Positions 44,043 to 57,934 of a stretch of 64,000 bases of DNA are shown piece by piece. The stretch comes from Apteryx mantelli (taxonomy: Eukaryota; Chordata; Aves; Apterygiformes; Apterygidae): positions 89,708,007 to 89,772,006 of the forward strand of contig NC_089978.1 of assembly GCF_036417845.1 (NCBI RefSeq), read 5' to 3'. The first letter of the stretch is position 1, and every line of letters begins with the position of its first letter. The notes beneath the pieces are model-generated. The model was not told where the DNA came from. It saw only the letters and a program-made list of their open reading frames with translations, and did not search any database. The position numbers and the translations under genes were made by a program.

Positions 44043-46141
44043 ATGGCTATCTCTCTCTTTGCTTCCTGTGCTCCCAACCTGCTACAGAATTCCCATTCCA
44101 TCGCCTAGTCAGCAAACTGACGAATTATCTGGCCTAACCCGACTAATTAGGCTGTGCATCCTCTCCAGCTTCCATCAGAGAGCAATGGTTGAACAGTTCA
44201 AGGGCACCTGCAGCAGCTCGAGGCCAGCGATGTCCCAAAGATGGAGTTTGCGCTGCTTCCCCGGTAGCTCCTCTTGCCCCGTGCTGCACCCTGCTCAGCA
44301 GCAAGCACAGGGAAAAGCCATTCACTTTGTATGTATTTGTTCCCATGCTCATGACATCCAAGTGCTTTTCTTTGTTTTTCCTAGCAAACCCAGCAGCAGA
44401 ACCACAGTCCAAGCAGACTAACCAATGGTTAAGATAAAAATCTGCAGCTGAGCGATGGTTTGGGCAGCTCCAAAATCTAGGGTTGTCAGATTACATAAGA
44501 ACTGGACCTCTACGAGGACCACCAGAAATATTGCTGTTAAACATTTCCTTATGAACACCTTAGCGTCCAAAAAGTTATTAAACACCCACCAAGACGCACC
44601 TCTCCCTCTGCATGGTAAAGTTGAGGTCACCACCCAGGGTCCACCTATAGGTCCTTCGTCCTTTCCCCACACCCACACAAGCCACCCATTTGCACCTTCT
44701 CCCAGGGGTTTGGGGGAGCTGAGGCTTCCTGGAGAAGCAAACCACCACACTGAGTGACAAGGGGGTTAGTTACAGTTGCTCTGTCACACCTGGTTGTGGC
44801 AATGAGATAAAAATGAGTTTACTCAAAAAAGCAAGTGAAGGACCCAAGCCCAAGTCAGGGTAAACAGCAGCAGGCCTGAGAGCTAGAGAGCTCTCGGCTG
44901 CCAGCAGCACTTGCCAAGGCTTTCAGCCACTTTGATTTCATGGAAAGCTGGACTCTGGGGTTCAGAGGTAACTTCTGCTGCCTGTTATGGTTTCTGACCT
45001 GGCCCCTTCCAGTCATGCTTTCTCACATTGCCCTGTATTCAGGATTCACAAGCACTGATGGCAGAAACCCTGGCTGAAACGGACAATCAAATTCTATTCA
45101 ATTTCTAACTGCTAATCTAATGTGAGAGAGGCTACATCTCAACATCATTCAGGAACTCAAAGAGCAACAGTCCCGTGCATGGCCAGCGTGCCTCACTGGC
45201 CTACATTAGCAGAAGCTGTTCATGTAATTGTCCATAGGCGTGACTTACAAAAATTAGGCTATCTAAATGTGCAATCAATACATACTATTCTGAAAAAAAA
45301 CTCTCATCTGCATGTATACCTTCAGAACGCAGGCTTATTAAGTCTCTTTTTTAGATTACCAAGGAATTCAAGTGAGCCCAAGAAATGTTCACAAACAGCA
45401 AGTTTAACTTGTATATGCTGCATACTAATTAGAATATTTTAATTCCAAAGTGCCACATTTAGTTATTTGTACAACTAGTTTGCACAGGTGAACTAGGCAG
45501 GACTCTGATTCTACACACCTGAGTGTGCTCACATTTATATTCATCCTTTAAACATTGCTTACACATGTGTAGGTTAATGGCAGCACAGAATTTGTTGAGG
45601 AGAACTGGATTTGTTTTGCTGATTTAAGTTTCCTGGCACAGAATAACTGAAACATATGCCAACCACATAGCTATAAAGAAGAGGGGAATAAGACATCTAA
45701 CAATCCAACAGCAGAAATAAAAGTCCACTTTAAAGTTTACAGATACAGAATATAAAAGAAACATGCTTTAAAGAGCCTAATAGCTGGAAAATCCAGAGTA
45801 TACACAATAGAATGTGCTTTAAATGAATGCAAAATATTCTATTCTGATTCTCTTTCGCCACATTAAATCCCTTTAAATATGCTCCATTCTGTGAACGTCC
45901 ATACTTTTGAGCAGGATTGCCACTAATGTTCCTAGAAATTACCAAATTGCACAGGTGAAGTTTTCTGGAAACAAAATTTTAAATGGATACAAACAAATCG
46001 ATGCCAGAAAACACATAGTGCAAAAAAGTATGCCTTCACATACTGATTATATTTCATAATAAGCAATCTGTTCACTGATACTACAAGTAAAAGTTATCTT
46101 ATATTTGGCAGCTATATTCAGGAAAATGATATGCCCCACTA

Positions 46142-46182
<41 letters not shown>
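46142..46182 (+). repeat. TA microsatellite
   Basis: An almost uninterrupted AT dinucleotide run of about 41 bases with a single G interruption. It is likely length-variable and able to extrude a cruciform. Confidence 0.9.
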
Positions 46183-49100
46183 GTGCATACACCCCCATAC
46201 CAATTATGTATGGTGCAGATACCCAATTCAAGTTGGCTCCATATAAAGAGGAGGAAAAGTCAACCCAGAAGTGTAGTCAAAAGTTGGTAGGAAGACTGTT
46301 TTAGCTGTCCTGATAGTAATGAATCAGCAGGAGTGGAGCAACAGAGAAGTTATCAAGTTTAAGAACAAAGAAGCTAGCTGCAGAAATTCAGCACTGCTAA
46401 GAAAGGAAAATAAACAGGTTTTACTGTGTCAGGTGAATGGGAGAGAAAATATAAAAACTGCTGAGTTGCAAAGGCAAAGAAGGTCTAAGTGAAAATGAGG
46501 AGTGAGCAAAATTATTTGAGTGTATGTAAGATTTGCAGCTATAACATATATTAAGGTTGTCTAAATAGGACCGGGGCTCTCCACATATGGAAAATGAAAA
46601 TTCACAGCTGCCTCCTTATATGAATTCAAATTAGATTCAGTACATCATTGCTTTGGAATAAAAGGTGGATATCGTTCACAATTGACTCTGGACCCCAGTG
46701 CTGAAGACTTTTGCATGAAATATATACAACATCATACAGAATCAGAGAGCAATCAGGTGCATGCTGACTTATAACTTACTGAAAATAACAAATGCACCCT
46801 CACTCTCTTTGGCTAGTATTCTTACTTAGAGAAAAACAGCTGCCTGGTAATGTTTTTGAAACAGCCACACCTTCCTGATAAAATACTCATGTGTTGGAGG
46901 GATTTTTTTTCTTTTAAGCTGTGTTCAATTTTCTTTCCGGACAAAGCGAGCCCTGAGGCACACTTCCTATGGCGGGAAGTGGGAAATACCAGCTCCCTTA
47001 AGGTGATTCTTGAGTCAAGAACATCTGCAGTTGAATTTCTCTCTTTTCTTTCCTCTCAGCATGCCGTTGTGAGCTGTTCCAGACTTGCCTATTCACAGCA
47101 TTATATAAATGAGGATACTGTACCTCTGGTGGCAAGAGAGGTGGGATTCTGCTGAATCTCACCTGGTGCTGGCTCCAGAGGCAGTGGTCCCAGTATAATT
47201 TCAGGATGATTCCTGTTGGGGAGCCCCTTTGATGGGAGCTATTTCAGCCAACAGCTCAGATCTTACTGGGACAGTCCCTACAGCAGCTGTCACAGGAAAG
47301 CCAAAGACATTTTGCTGCCCTGCCATACATCTGATATATATGAGTGAGATGAGATATATTGTTATGTCTAGAAAGGAGAAATATTCAAAACTTAATGTCA
47401 GAACACCATATTATAGTTTATATCCCCATCTGTGTGCATATTAGACAGCAGATTTATAATATGGAATGTGCAGAAACAGGGAGAGCAAAAAAAAGAGACA
47501 GAGATAGAGAGAGGGAGAATATCACTGAAACTACCCATTTGATGCTCTGCAAATCTCTCCAGCAAAGGAGCAATTACTGCCTTGCAGCCAGTGAGGATAC
47601 CAACCCTGAAAAAAACAGCTTACAAGAAAAGGTTAAAAGAATCAGGCTTAGAAAGGGGAAATTTGGAGTTGAGATGCAAGACTTCAAAATTATGAAAAAG
47701 ATTGATAACATTGATAGAGTTCCTTTTTTTCCCAGCTTGTGTTTCAAAAGCCAGGATCTCAGAATATAAAGTCTGAAGTGAGCAGTAAATAATAAATTTA
47801 GGGAGAATATTTCACAGGTAGAAATAACAAATACATATTGGAAATGGGAAAATCAAGGGAGACAAAAAGTCAACTCAGATCAGAAATATCTAGATTTACT
47901 GTAGAGAATGCCATAAAAGCCTGCACAGAAAAACTTTCAAATGTACTCACAGCCCTGAAGAACTCTTCAGGTGGTCTCTTCCAGCATCAGGCTGAAAATA
48001 AGGTAAGAGGTTTAAATTATTGACACCTACAACCAATAGAGCTTTAAATTGTGGTGCCTGGGTAAGGGAGAAGTGGAAAAAATGATGGGAAAAATACTTT
48101 AATAAATAACTCTTCTGTACATCAGCGTCTCTCCACAGACCTCACAGGGGTTATAGCTATTAAGCTTTGCTGAAAATGCAGCCCATCATGTTCCAAATGA
48201 CCCTTTTCCTCTGCGCCTCGAAGCCAAGGGCTGAGTTTAGTTCTGTGAGACGGTTTCCCGCAGCAGAGGGGAGCTCTGACGGTGCTTGGGTGACCGGGAC
48301 TGCAGGACACGGAGCCAGCTGTGACTGAGCACTGACCATCACAGGTTCAATGAGAAACAACCTAGAGCCTAGCCACTGCAGAGGTGAAGCGTTTAATTAC
48401 TCTTTCATCAGAGAGAAGCATAAAAGAGGGCATTTATATTTTTAATGTTCTTTAAAAGCTTACAAAAAAAATTGGCCTCTACTTAGGCCTACAGGAAAAA
48501 TTGGTACTCCATAGATGTGCTAGCATGTAGACATGCTATGGATACCATTCAAGTATACTTAGGCTTGCACTTTTGCAGTACTTGGTAACCCTCAGCCTTT
48601 GGCTTCACACCATGCAACCCGTCTGAGATTCGTGCTGCAGCCTTTATTGAGATAACTGGTTGGTGAAAGAGATTTTTTTCAGATCAAATATTTTTATATA
48701 TAAATTGTTTTATTCACCCCAGAAGGTTTCTCCTACCTACCATCTCTATCCTCTGTTAGTACGTTTGGAAATGAAGGTGGCGACAGCAGGAAGAGGATAA
48801 GAATGGTAAAACAAGCAAAAATCCCTTTATTTCTACTAGGTGGCAGCTGATTTTGCAAGGCTCAATCACCAGTGATTTTGTGAGGCTCAGTTTCCTCTAC
48901 CAACTTTTCTAAAAGTGCTTAATATTCCAATTCTAAGCCAGGAAGAACTATGGGTTTTCAATATTCCTATACAGCATGGCGAACAGAATACAACAGTTGG
49001 CTCAAAAACACATCGCCTTGTGGAAAAAACTATTGGAAAGGGGAGTAAAGGAAGAGGGAGTTGCTTTTTTTGAGATTTGCTTCAGAAAATATTGGCTTTT

Positions 49101-52100
49101 CATTAAAAATAATTGGTAGATTTTTCCTTTGTTCAGATGGGAATGAAAATGAGTCAAAGAGACAGAAAAAGAATGCACTTTGAACATGAGATTTTCTGTC
49201 AAAAGAGGACTTAGGAAGATATTTTATCTTTTAGCAAGTCTCACTGAGTATCCCAAATTTGAAGCATATAAAATCAGTTATAAAAATTCTGGCCAGATTA
49301 ACCTATGTTATTGACAAGTCTGCATGAGCTGCAAGGAAGACAAGAGACTTCTGTGCAGGAGGAGAGAGGCAGAAGGTGAGCTGAGAAAAGACGTATCTAT
49401 CTTTTTTGACTTATTTCTGTAATGCCTCAGCCTTGTCATGGACCCAGGTAACATTGGTATGCCCAGTATCAAAGCAGGGGTGTGTCTGGGTTTGGATTTA
49501 ATTATTTCATGGAAGAGTAAAGTGGCACTTTACCCACCAAGCTTATTTCAAATTGCTGCTGAATGGAAGGAAGGTATCGAGCTCTAACTCCATCAATAGG
49601 GGAAAATGGGAAAGGTGAGCAGCAAGCAAGCAGCACTTATGAGGAAGGCAATAGCAAATGCAAACAATAGGAAACCTGGTGTGTGATGGAAACACAGACC
49701 TGAATGCAGAGTCTGCTAAATGTTACCAAAAACTCTCTCATTTAAGAAAAAAAAAAATGTGTAGGGAAAGATTTTCAAAGCTCTAAACCTCTTTACAGTT
49801 CTTCACTTCTTGTCACCTCCTGCTCTGCAATGCCCTGGTGCTCACACACCATTCAAATACATAATCCATAAAAATCCATACAGAATTCAAGTCTACCTGC
49901 AAAAAACAATTTGCTTCAAATAGGCCAAATAGAATGCAAAAATGATTTCCAGCAAATAGTTTTATCAACTCTAACAGTGAAGGTAAGGTATCTACATTCA
50001 AGCATTCTGAAGAGAATTAGAGAGAATGAATGTGAAAAAGTGCATAGAGTGCAATTTAAAGAAGCAAGCAAGCAAATCGTGACCAGAGTATGTCTATAAA
50101 ACCTTGGCAGTTGACCTTCACTGGGGGAGGATGGTAAGTGGTTTAGAGAACCAGCACTTCATCAAGTGATTGATTGAGTATATTTTGACCCCTATCAAAA
50201 TATGAACCAGCTCTTCAGGTAAAAACTGATCATTCAAGATTTGTCCGTTTGCCTGCTCTCAGCAAGCATGAAAAAAAAAAAACATATTCCCAAATGAACC
50301 TGTGATCTCCACTGACTTGATTACTTCAGATATATTTCTGTAAAGGCTAAGGGGAAAAAAATCAGAAATAAAAAATGCTCCGAAGCTTTAATACTTTTTC
50401 TTTTCTGGAGAATCTATCCCACCCCTCCCATTAGCTTCTTCTTTTGCTATGTCAGACCTCTCTTAACGAAATTCCCTGATTTCAGCCAATTGGCTCCAGA
50501 GCTCCCGTAACACTCTCTTGCAATTGTAAGCACTCAGGGGTTCCACTAAAAGGGTGGCTGGATGCAGCTTCAGGACTAATTGTCTCCTATGAGTTATAGA
50601 ATTATGCACCAACAGCTAAAAGGACACAATTACAAGGTGAACTCTTGTGACACACACTGTGTAATGTCATACAATCAAATGCAATGTTTAGTAAACATGA
50701 ACCTCTTTGTCATTTTGTATTTATTTATACAGGTTTCAAAAATAAAGCACACATTTAAAAATATTGCTTTTCTCCACCATGTCTCTGCAGCATTATGCAA
50801 CTTCCCAAAAGGCCGATAGGTAGGCAACGACTCGGTCAGTGCCTAGGGGAGCAGACAATGTCTAGCGAGGAATATGCAATGACTATTTGATTGAATTACA
50901 CCTGTCGAAAGAGAGCTACAGCCTTTCAGAGGAAGTGGGGAGGAAAGGAGCAACTTACCAAGGGTTAGTTAGGAACTGCCTAGCTGAGAAAACCAAATTT
51001 CTGCAGAAGTAGGAACTTTAACTAGGTCACGCCATAAAAGCCTGCATTTCTCCAGCAACATGTTTACAGCCCATTGTATCTGTAATGAAACGCTGAGGCA
51101 TTTCTAATGCCTGGATTCTCTCCTTGGCCTCCAAGCTCACATGGAAATGAGAGGAAAAGCGAAGAAAAACTGTGTTGCCAACAAACACAGAGCACCCTCC
51201 CTTCCATCGGCGTGAACGGGAGGAAGCCGCACAAAGGACAAGGAAGCAGCGGTTCCTGCAAGGAGCCTGGTTTGCACGGGCCAGCCGGGCAGACGCCCTA
51301 CAGCACCCGCCCGTCCGGCTGCAACCCCGGAGGTTCCCACGGTGTTAATGCTCTCCTCCGTGGGAAAAGTTTCAGTGCTGGGGCTGGAGACCACGTAATT
51401 CTCCAGTGCACCATAAAAACAGGGGGTGGTGTGTAGCTCGGCAGGACGCTCTCCAGGCTCTTGCCAGTTTGCCTGGAGAGCCGTGGATGTTGCTACGAAA
51501 TCTCCATCTCCATGGAATGTGAAGGCAGTGCCTCTCAGCCCCCCAGCAGCGCTGCGCTCCTCTCCTCAAGGAGTGACGATGCCCATTTCCAGACAGGCCC
51601 GTGTCTTTTTAGAAGAAGATTTTTCTGGCACTTTGCCCTCCCACACTGCCATCCCCCATCTCTCTCCCATTCTTATTTATTCTCCTTCTCATTTATCACA
51701 TGGACATAGGACATTCCAGTGCAAAAGGGTGATCTCACCCAGTCCTTTCTCCTCCAGCATAAGCCAGCACAACTTCCGCTGGCAAAGGAAAGCCACCTGT
51801 AATCCTCCTTTCCTCACTAAACCACAGAAACAGAGGAAGGTGAGCTAAAGACTGATATCCCAAATACTGCAGAGGCAGCGAGGGGCAAGCATACTATTAG
51901 CGTTTGCAGACAATGATGTACTCTGTGTCTAGTGGAGTTTTTCAAACTTAAATGTTAAGCACAAATGCAAGAGTATGGGAAACTGAATCAGAAGAAAACT
52001 GGCCACAAAAAAAATCACTCTGAAATTCCTCTACAGTAAGTACTGGAATTAATCATCTATGGCGAGGTCGTATCATTTTTTTAATGGTTGCTGAATCAGG

Positions 52101-52699
52101 GTAGTTTTTCAGGTAGCAGTTTTGATCTGTGTTTAGAATACAAAGCAATTACATTGTCAAGTGCTACTATTTAGCAAAAAAGTGACTATGAAATTTAATT
52201 GTGTTCAAATCCCAGAGTTAGTGTGGCACAACAGGAATTATCAAATTGTATTTCTACCCCACCTCTGTACTTTACTACTACACATTTACACTGTTGTGTA
52301 CACTACACGTTTTGTGTACTCAGTGGCACACTTAGCAGACATGTGAAATGGGGATTGCACAAAGGGTTGTCCTGAGACAGTTATACTCAACGTTTCCACT
52401 ACTAACATGGATGGTGGAAGGGAAAGCATATTTATAAAAAGTTGTCTGTGGTACTAAGTTAGGAAGGACTGCAGCATTTCAAAGGCTGAGAATAGAAGTC
52501 AAAATGTTCTTGGCACGTTGGAGGAATGATGTGCAATCAGCAAGAAATTCAGGTAAGGCAAGTGCACAGGGGAAAGAGAAATCAACACTATAAACACAAG
52601 AGGGAGAACAACTGGTTAAACAGACGTTCTGCAGAAAAGGGTCTGAGGTTACACTCTATCACTACTTCATCATGAGTAAAAACTACAGTGCTGCTACAA

Positions 52700-53200
52700 G
52701 AACATCAGATCTAATCCTTACCCAATTTATTAAGATTTATTAAAAAGATGACATACAGAAGGCATGGGACACATTTTTCTTCTGTTGTCCTGGGAGTCCA
52801 TGAGTCTTCAACTGAACACTCTGAGCACAACCTCTGGAGAGAGTAGAGAACTGAACAAAAATGAGGAGTCGGGAAAACATGCCATCTGAGGGAAAGCCTG
52901 GTTAGCCTAGTAAAGACAAATCCGAGAAGAACCACAGCAACACCATGCTGTATGTAAAGAATTTACAAGAAGGACAGGTATCAAATGTTTTCCACATCCT
53001 CTGAAGGTGGGACAAGAAGAAATCAGCTTAATTTGCAGCAAATATGATTTAATTTGCATATCCTCAATCTAAGAATAGGCACGCACTGGGAATATGCTGC
53101 CTGGGCTGGTTGCAGAGCCTCCTGGAGCAGGGTTTTAAAGAACAGGTTAGACAAACAACTGCTTGAAACATCCTAGGTACTTGATTCTGCCCCTTTTCTA
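52700..53200 (+). mobile_element. CR1 LINE fragment, sense orientation, degraded
   Basis: The part from about 52990 follows CR1 closely: 'ggtgggacaagaagaaatca', then 'gcttaatttgcagcaa', 'gcctgggctggttgcagagc', 'tttaaagaacaggttagac', 'aaacaactgcttgaaac' and 'cctaggtacttgattctgcc'. These match the 3'-end region of sauropsid CR1 read in the sense direction. The stretch 52700-52990 has weaker resemblance and may belong to the same insertion. The expected terminal repeat is lost after about 53200. It is a 5'-truncated, inactive copy. Confidence 0.8.
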
Positions 53201-54707
53201 GAGGCATGGATGTATAAACCAATATTTTCAAGCCTGAGTACAGTATACTGATTTTGGGTGCCCCAAGTTATGTCCCTTTAAATTGGCTCAGATTGGCTAT
53301 TCAGAAACAGAGACACCAAGCATTATTTGTCTTATTACCTAATGTAAAAGCTGAATCCTTGGCATGTAGAGGCTGACATGGATTTAAAAAAATGGGAGAT
53401 TTATGTATCTGTAGCTAATACTTTTAAGCATGGCAATTTAAAAATTTGTAGCAATTCAGCCACAAGTAAATGGAGGAAATGTGATGTCTTGCACTGTTTT
53501 CTAATGCACTTCAATACGTAGCTATGAAATTCCAGCTCTTTGGCTCAAAGAAAAACTCTGCCATAAAACATTCAATAAACATAGTCCAAGAAGTACAGAA
53601 TAGCAGCAGAAGAAAGAGGCAAATTCCTTCACTGGAGAGACAATTATTAGAAGTTTAGAAGAGAAATACCAGTTCCCCTCTTGCAAATCAATCTTTGGGT
53701 GTTTAATGAGTTCCTATCAGCCTATGCAAATAATTCACAATGAATAATTTATCTGATGATTTTTTTCTGTTTGTGGGATATCTAAAAGCAAATTGGTTTC
53801 CTCTCACATATTCATTATTCAAAATTATGTTAACACAGTTTTAGGTGAGTGCACTTTCACCGCAGTTGCTTTGCAATCATATATTCATACCACTTCTTTC
53901 AGACGAGTGTCCCGCTAGATTCCTTTTATTCTCCAGGGAAAGGCTCCTTCCAGCTAAATTAAGGGCGGGCTTTCAGTAGGCCTCTGGTGGATCTCTCCCT
54001 ACGCTGCTTGCCCTGGGGCAGGCTAACCTCCCAACCGGAGCATCTGAATTCGGTGTGGGTGTCTGGATTAAGTTGGGCAGTGGGAATTGCTCTGTGGTGT
54101 CAAGCTAGTGAGCCTCTTCTTGAGCTCCCCCTTCCCTAATTATCTGCCTGGGGAGAAGCAGCATTTTGGGAAGCAGAACCAGCGCTCCTCCAGGCATCCC
54201 CACTCTGCCCTGCGGGACAGCAGCTATGGACCTGCAGGTGAGCTTGCTCCTGGCAGTGCGGGAATTTCGTGATGCACCACCCTAGATAGCACCTGCCAGT
54301 GCAAGGAGAGGAGGGACTCCAGGCCAGGACCTATGATGGGGCAGGTGCCACGGCACGGGCAGGAGTGGAGGAGGCAAATGAAGAGGGATAAGAGTGAACA
54401 GGGAGAAGAAATGGCAGATACAGGCATGGGTAACCTTCACAGGGCATCACAGACCCACTGTGGATCTGAGGGCTCTGCTCTTCTTCCTCCCACATTGTAA
54501 AATGGATAGGTCATAGCTCAACAGTAATTTTCTCCCATATTTTCAGTCAAGCTATACTAATTCACCATTATGTATACATTTACACTTGGTTTGCATATAA
54601 ATGATAGAAAAAGGATTATGACCTTAATCTCAGATCTCATTTAATATTCCTTGCCTGAGGGAAGCAATCACTACCCTGGGAGTCTCCCCCTGTTTTGGGG
54701 TCAAAAA

Positions 54708-54744
54708 GGGTATGGGGAGGCAGGGTACGGGGAGGCAGGGTACG
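54708..54744 (+). repeat. 15-bp G-rich tandem repeat, about 2.5 copies
   Basis: The unit GGGTA(T/C)GGGGAGGCA occurs twice in full and once in part. The G runs could support a G-quadruplex. Copies differ at one base. Confidence 0.8.
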
Positions 54745-55439
54745 CTGACCAATGGAGGGAACTTGCCTTCTACTCCTCTGGAACAAAAATAAATTCTTGC
54801 GCCAAGGATTTTCAGTTCACCTCTGCCATGAAATTTAGGGATGACAGACAGATCAGGCACCAGACCAGGCATTTTTTCTGTCACGTAACACACCGATGAT
54901 GGGAGGATGGTGAACAATGGCAGAGAATTGGCAAAGCCTCTCAGCAAGTGAATTTTGGAAAAAGAGGAAGGAAAGCTTAAGGAGGACAACAACTGCTTCT
55001 CCACATGTGCTCAGGTCACTCTATTGATCACATTACATGGAGACAGTTATATGAATTTCCCTGTGTCTTCAGCAGAGACAGTTAAGAACTGCGGTAACTG
55101 AACACTGAAATATTTGGGTTGCAATGAGCACTTACAAGCAACACTCACTGTATTAGATGCTTAATGCATCCAGCTCCATTAAATACATTCTTCAGCCATA
55201 TCTTCTTTAACATTTCAGTGGAGAATATTATATACACCACACCATCTGTCTTTGCAGAATTGTCTTCTGCACAAGCACACCTAGGACTTCCTCTTTCACT
55301 ATTTCAAACTGCCAAAAAAGTCATTCAAATTATCAAGAATATTTTTATCCACAAATGGAAAGGCTCATTTTCTTTACAGTGAAAGATAAGCCATCTAAAA
55401 CTGCTATTTGTTGCTGACCTATTAATGTAAAAGTGAGAA

Positions 55440-55665
55440 AGCTTGCATGGTGGAGATAAAAAGTGGGAGGGAGGAGAGGATAGAGCAAATGGAAGAAAAG
55501 AAGGCATGCAAGGAGAGAAAAGAGATTAAAAGAACAGAGGAAAAAGAGAGGCAAGGAAATAAGGGGGATGAAAAAAAGGCAGAAAAAAGAAGGAAAAATA
55601 TACCTCAGTGACACCCTCGGTAGAAAGGAAAAAAAGAGTAAAGAAAAAAAGATATGGGGAAAATG
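55440..55665 (+). other. Purine-rich tract
   Basis: For about 220 bases the + strand is mostly A and G, for example 'gtgggagggaggagagga' and 'ggcagaaaaaagaaggaaaa', with few pyrimidines. Such polypurine sequence can form triplex or H-DNA structures. No repeat unit is evident. Confidence 0.65.
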
Positions 55666-57885
55666 CAGGTATGATACCAGCTCTTAGAATAATTCTGAGA
55701 AAATAGAAAATGATGTCAAAATCCCAGTAATTGAATTTTTGCCTTGAAAAGCCAAATACAGCTTTGCTTAAATGTTTAGTCACATGAAATCAAAACTCCA
55801 GGTCTTTGACTGCATGTATTTCTCAGTGAAGTCAAAGAAAATAACAATGGCAGCATTCAAATCTATGGTTTTTCATCACCAAAAATGTAAACAGAATACT
55901 CTTTCTATACCTGCACCATTCCTCTGTCTATTTGTACCCTCTAACACACTCCTCATATATGTCTATCCCAAAACCACTGTTGCTAGACTTCCTCTATTGA
56001 TGGCGTCTAGCAGAAAAGAGGTCAGAAAGGGAGAGGGAGAGTGCACATACTGTCTGTATTTAATAAATAATCATTAAAAGATACGTTGGCAGTACCGCAG
56101 CATTCTCCAACACCTAGTCTATTTGCCTTGAGTCAGCTGCTCTGTGCTTGCTCCCTATTCTTGCATAATTGAATAGTATATCTTACCTTTTTATTTCTGC
56201 TCAAGTACTGTGCTCATCTGAAAAGTATTGTAAACTCATTCAAATTTCATGAATCCATACTGGGCCTAATGCAAACTAGCCAGGAAGTTGTGCAGAAAAA
56301 AAACAAAATAATTGAACAGCCCAACACATCTCCACTACTCATCAAAAATTCTTTTTTTGTTATTTCTTTTATCTGCTACACATGCCTGTCTTACTCCTCC
56401 CCCCCTTTGCAAAGGACATCGAACAATTTATAAGTAACCAAAACTTACTCAACCATTTAATCCTCTTCAGATTTACAACTTGCCATCTAAAGTGTTTGTT
56501 CAAATGACCGAATCACCACATGGTGACCATGTTTCTTGGACATTTGAAGTTTCCAGTCCATTCCCCTGATGTCTCCAATATGATGACTTACAAACAAGAG
56601 CCAGACAAGGTAGCCGTAGTGTAACATTAGAGTTGTTCGAAAAATATTTCACTGATGGCACCAGTTGAAAGATTTCTTGGCAATTTAGGCAAATGCTGCT
56701 ATCTTAAGAACAAAGGATATAGTAACTCATCTTACCCTCCCTTTAGACAGCAGTAAAACTCAATTTTTGGTGGTGGAGGGATATGGAAAAGCAAAGAGTC
56801 ATCAGAATCACAGGGGCTATGAGTAAGGAAGCTATAAGAGATTATGATATCTGGAGGGGCAGGCAGATATTAAGAGGGTTTCTGGAGTTTGCTGGGGGGG
56901 GGGCATTTTTCAGCCTGCTGTTAACCTCACCCAGACATTTGTACATACGCACAATCCCTCTGCTCATTTTACCTCACTGGTAGGGGAAACCTATTTGGAA
57001 AGGGCTTCAGTCAGCAGTAGGGGCACAGTGTGGTCCTCCTGGTCCTGGGAAGCAGCACAGCAAGCTACCCAACAAGCCCAGCTTGGCTCTCTTTCTAAAA
57101 TCAAGGTCTCCAAACACACAACAGTGAAGGAAAGAAAACTTAATATTTCCCTGTAGAAGTCTTTTAACAAAAGAATGTGTCACAATGAGGTGCAGTGTGG
57201 GGGGCAAGAAAAGAAATTTTATAGAAGAAAAATACTGAATAAAGATTATTGTTAAGGACACTGTACCATAATATTTTTGGTTTTGATTCAAAATCATATA
57301 CTTGATTTGCACTGTGTCAGCCTTTCCAGAAATACTGCATGACTTGTAAGATACTTGGTAGTAAATAAGAATCATCCATCAAAAAGCAGAACAAGCAGGT
57401 TTCTTATTTAAAAAGAGAAACAGTTCACCAAAACTAGAAGGTCGGGTAAAATGAATAAGAATAATTCTCTGGATTTCTACAACAGGGTTGCAAGAAAAAA
57501 CATTTCTGAATTCTTCCCATTCATGTGTGCATCAAAACTGTGCAGCTCACAGGTGCTCCTTTTTCTCATAAACAAAAAGCAGAATGCATTAATTGACGAT
57601 GGGCCTGGGGCTGCAGTATGGCACTCCACACGAGAAACCTCTAAAATACACTAGTGCCAGATTTGGTCAGGCTGAAAATTATGCACTATTCACCCAAAAA
57701 GTGTAAGATTAGTTGTATGTTCTGTCGCTTGACAGAACTCTTAGAAAAATTGCTGCATGTCTACTCTAAATTGCTTTCCATTTCTGCCTTACTAAACCAT
57801 TGAAATGTTGATCTCTGTTTTAATCTTGCTTCTCCAGTACCTTTCACCAGATTCACATGTATCCTGCCAGCCTTTCTCGTGCAGG

Positions 57886-57934
57886 TTCACCTCAGTGAAA
57901 TTACTGAGGTGAATAAAGCAAGCAAGCAAGCAAG
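57886..57934 (+). repeat. 11-bp hairpin followed by a GCAA repeat
   Basis: TTCACCTCAGT (57886-57896), a 6-base loop, then its exact reverse complement (57903-57913). This is followed at 57917-57934 by (AGCA)n-type repeats, about 4.5 units. The combination is seen directly; it has no known identity. Confidence 0.7.

Larger units (their letters stand above)
38437..44060 (+). other. PTCHD1: Presumed PTCHD1 3' UTR (extent uncertain)
   Basis: Sequence after the TAA stop is AT-rich and non-coding, with a G10 run near 38595. The first 2.6 kb contain no AATAAA. Candidate poly(A) signals are ATTAAA at 41062 (followed by a GT-rich stretch) and AATAAA at 43913 and 44037; the last is followed by a T/C-rich stretch (ctatctctctctttgcttcc). 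If the 44037 signal is used, the 3' UTR would be about 5.6 kb. A long AU-rich 3' UTR is common for neuronal mRNAs, but the true end cannot be fixed without transcripts. Confidence 0.5.
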
